From a bacterium (lineage in GTDB: Bacteria; SZUA-182; SZUA-191; JAJRXT01), in the NCBI GenBank assembly GCA_024277605.1, contig JAJRUU010000004.1, forward strand, positions 1 through 7,585: 7,585 nt of DNA, given 5' to 3'. Positions 7,046-7,585 of the stretch are shown here, piece by piece. The first letter of the stretch is position 1. Every line of letters starts with the position of its first letter. Position numbers and translations under genes: made by a program. The notes under the pieces are model-generated. The model saw nothing but the letters and a program-made list of their open reading frames with translations. It ran no database searches and was not told where the DNA came from.

Positions 7046-7074
7046 GAACTATTTTCCAGACAGGAATTTGACAA
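7046..7074 (-). promoter_or_regulatory. Possible promoter of the exonuclease gene
   Basis: On the minus strand TTGTCA (7069-7074, five of six matches to TTGACA) is followed after 17 nt by TAGTTC (7046-7051), a poor -10 box. An AT-rich stretch with TATATAG lies just beyond. Spacing and distance to the ATG are reasonable, but the -10 is weak. Confidence 0.3.
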
Positions 7075-7140
7075 AAATGAAATAGCTGCCATATAGGGGA
7101 AAGTCAGCATCATAATAACAAAACCTTTTCTAATTAGCAA

Positions 7141-7164
7141 ATAATGCCTGCATAATAATGCCTG
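7141..7164. repeat. Short direct repeat
   Basis: ataatgcctg occurs at 7141-7150 and again at 7155-7164, a 14-bp period. It may be a small slippage duplication or paired binding sites upstream of the exonuclease gene. The repeat is certain; no function is evident. Confidence 0.5.
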
Positions 7165-7231
7165 AACAAGTCGGATCAAATAGACAAACCAGCTAATAAT
7201 ATTAAAATCAAGGTTCCCTCAAATTTTCCAG

Positions 7232-7246
7232 GAGTCTGCCGGACTC
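7232..7246. repeat. Small inverted repeat gagtc-tgccg-gactc
   Basis: Five-bp perfect arms surround a 5-nt loop. The surrounding ggagtctgccggactcaca has the look of an insertion-sequence terminal repeat, but that is an impression and no partner copy or transposase is present in the window. Confidence 0.3.
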
Positions 7247-7388
7247 ACACCCCTCACGCTGGATTGTAAATCATCTCCATTTAGAACGTTACCTACACCA
7301 TGTATGCCATAGTCGGTCGACTTATGTGGCGTACCTACCATATTTATGCTTACCAACAATTCTCGATCAAACACATATTAGCACAACT

Positions 7389-7400
7389 AATCAATTGATT
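7389..7400. promoter_or_regulatory. Perfect 12-bp palindrome, possible operator
   Basis: aatcaattgatt is a perfect 12-bp palindrome about 110 nt upstream of the start at 7511. Such sites can bind dimeric regulators, but in AT-rich DNA a palindrome of this length can also arise by chance. Confidence 0.3.
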
Positions 7401-7431
7401 GTCTTAGGCTTTTCATCAATTACCCATGCTG

Positions 7432-7492
7432 TTAATTTAAGCGGAACAATACTTGCTGAAGATGGGCTAGTGGATAGACAACTTTAAATTAA
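7432..7492. repeat. 9-bp inverted repeat just upstream of the gene at 7511
   Basis: ttaatttaa (7432-7440) and ttaaattaa (7484-7492) are exact reverse complements separated by 43 nt. The second arm ends 5 nt before the GGAGG ribosome binding site. The arms could be paired protein sites or an AT-only stem; no function can be read from sequence. Confidence 0.35.
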
Positions 7493-7497
7493 TCCGT

Positions 7498-7502
7498 GGA
7501 GG
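7498..7502 (+). promoter_or_regulatory. Ribosome binding site of the gene at 7511
   Basis: GGAGG with an 8-nt spacer precedes the ATG at 7511. This is the main support that the edge-truncated frame is a real gene. Confidence 0.75.
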
Positions 7503-7510
7503 ATAAGACA

Positions 7511-7585
7511 ATGAATGCGGTTAAAAAGTTAAAACGAGAGACTGATGAGGTGGAACAGGACAAAAAAGTTTCTAAAACAGAGGAA
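7511..7585 (+). CDS. Start of an unidentified gene, cut by the right edge
   Basis: Twenty-five codons are visible, open to the window end, beginning MNAVKKLKRETDEVEQDK. The visible part is very rich in Lys, Glu and Asp, with no hydrophobic stretch, so it is not a signal peptide or membrane segment. It looks like a flexible or helical charged N terminus. The start rests on a good ribosome binding site. The gene is divergent from the exonuclease gene. I do not recognise the family, and too little is visible to propose a function. Confidence 0.6.
   Translation, partial: MNAVKKLKRETDEVEQDKKVSKTEE

Larger units (their letters stand above)
7013..7510. other. Divergent intergenic region without a convincing gene
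   Basis: About 500 bp lie between the divergent exonuclease gene and the gene starting at 7511. Both strands were read. The longest open stretch is a plus-strand frame from 7206 to the TAA at 7485-7487, about 93 sense codons. It has no ATG and no ribosome binding site, and its product is rich in His, Ser and Cys, which argues against a gene. No tRNA, rRNA, riboswitch or CRISPR signature was seen. The region holds small palindromes and direct repeats, listed separately, and must contain the promoter of the gene at 7511. Confidence 0.6.

Noticed and set aside
7232..7246. Insertion-sequence end or mobile element
   Set aside because: Only one short inverted repeat is present, with no transposase, partner end or target duplication in the window.
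7300..7398. Plus-strand 32-codon frame from the ATG at 7300 to a TGA
   Set aside because: No ribosome binding site precedes it and the product has no recognisable feature.
7402..7485. Minus-strand run of about 30 codons with protein-like composition upstream of the exonuclease
   Set aside because: It is bounded closely by stops and has no start or ribosome binding site; probably chance.

Overview
This is ordinary bacterial chromosome: dense coding, short intergenic gaps, Shine-Dalgarno sites and no introns. The hisS-aspS pair, the cysteine-rich clostridial/deltaproteobacterial type of HisRS and a multi-PAS sensor written in the style common in Desulfobacterota suggest an anaerobic bacterium of the Desulfobacterota/Nitrospirota/Clostridia kind. 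I cannot place it more precisely. The sensor gene looks visibly more AT-rich than the synthetase genes.

Layout. (1) Positions 1-2798, + strand: a very large sensory protein cut by the left edge, with six PAS domains and one cysteine/histidine-rich GAF domain. It stops right after the last PAS domain, with no kinase, cyclase or other output domain. (2) 2799-3034: a short convergent gap with two small hairpins. (3) 3035-4822, - strand: aspS, aspartyl-tRNA synthetase, with both sequence marks of the non-discriminating (Asp/Asn) type. (4) 4878-6173, - strand: hisS, histidyl-tRNA synthetase, starting at TTG behind a strong ribosome binding site. It carries an in-frame insertion made of three 12-bp palindromic repeats. 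(5) 6266-7012, - strand: a helix-hairpin-helix plus DEDDy RNase H-like exonuclease of the YprB type. (6) 7013-7510: about 500 bp without a convincing gene, holding short palindromes and repeats between divergent genes. (7) 7511-7585, + strand: the first 25 codons of an unidentified gene with a good ribosome binding site, cut by the right edge.

The three minus-strand genes lie in the order exonuclease - hisS - aspS in the direction of transcription. hisS appears to have its own sigma-70-type promoter in the 92-bp gap, and hisS and aspS (55 bp apart) look co-transcribed. If the AspRS is truly non-discriminating, Asn-tRNA(Asn) would be made by mischarging followed by GatCAB amidation, which predicts gatCAB elsewhere in this genome. 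The sensor protein is separate and convergent. I see no new multi-gene system. The points most worth checking are the repeat-built insertion in HisRS, the Cys/His cluster of the GAF domain, the lack of an output domain, and single-residue oddities in both synthetases.
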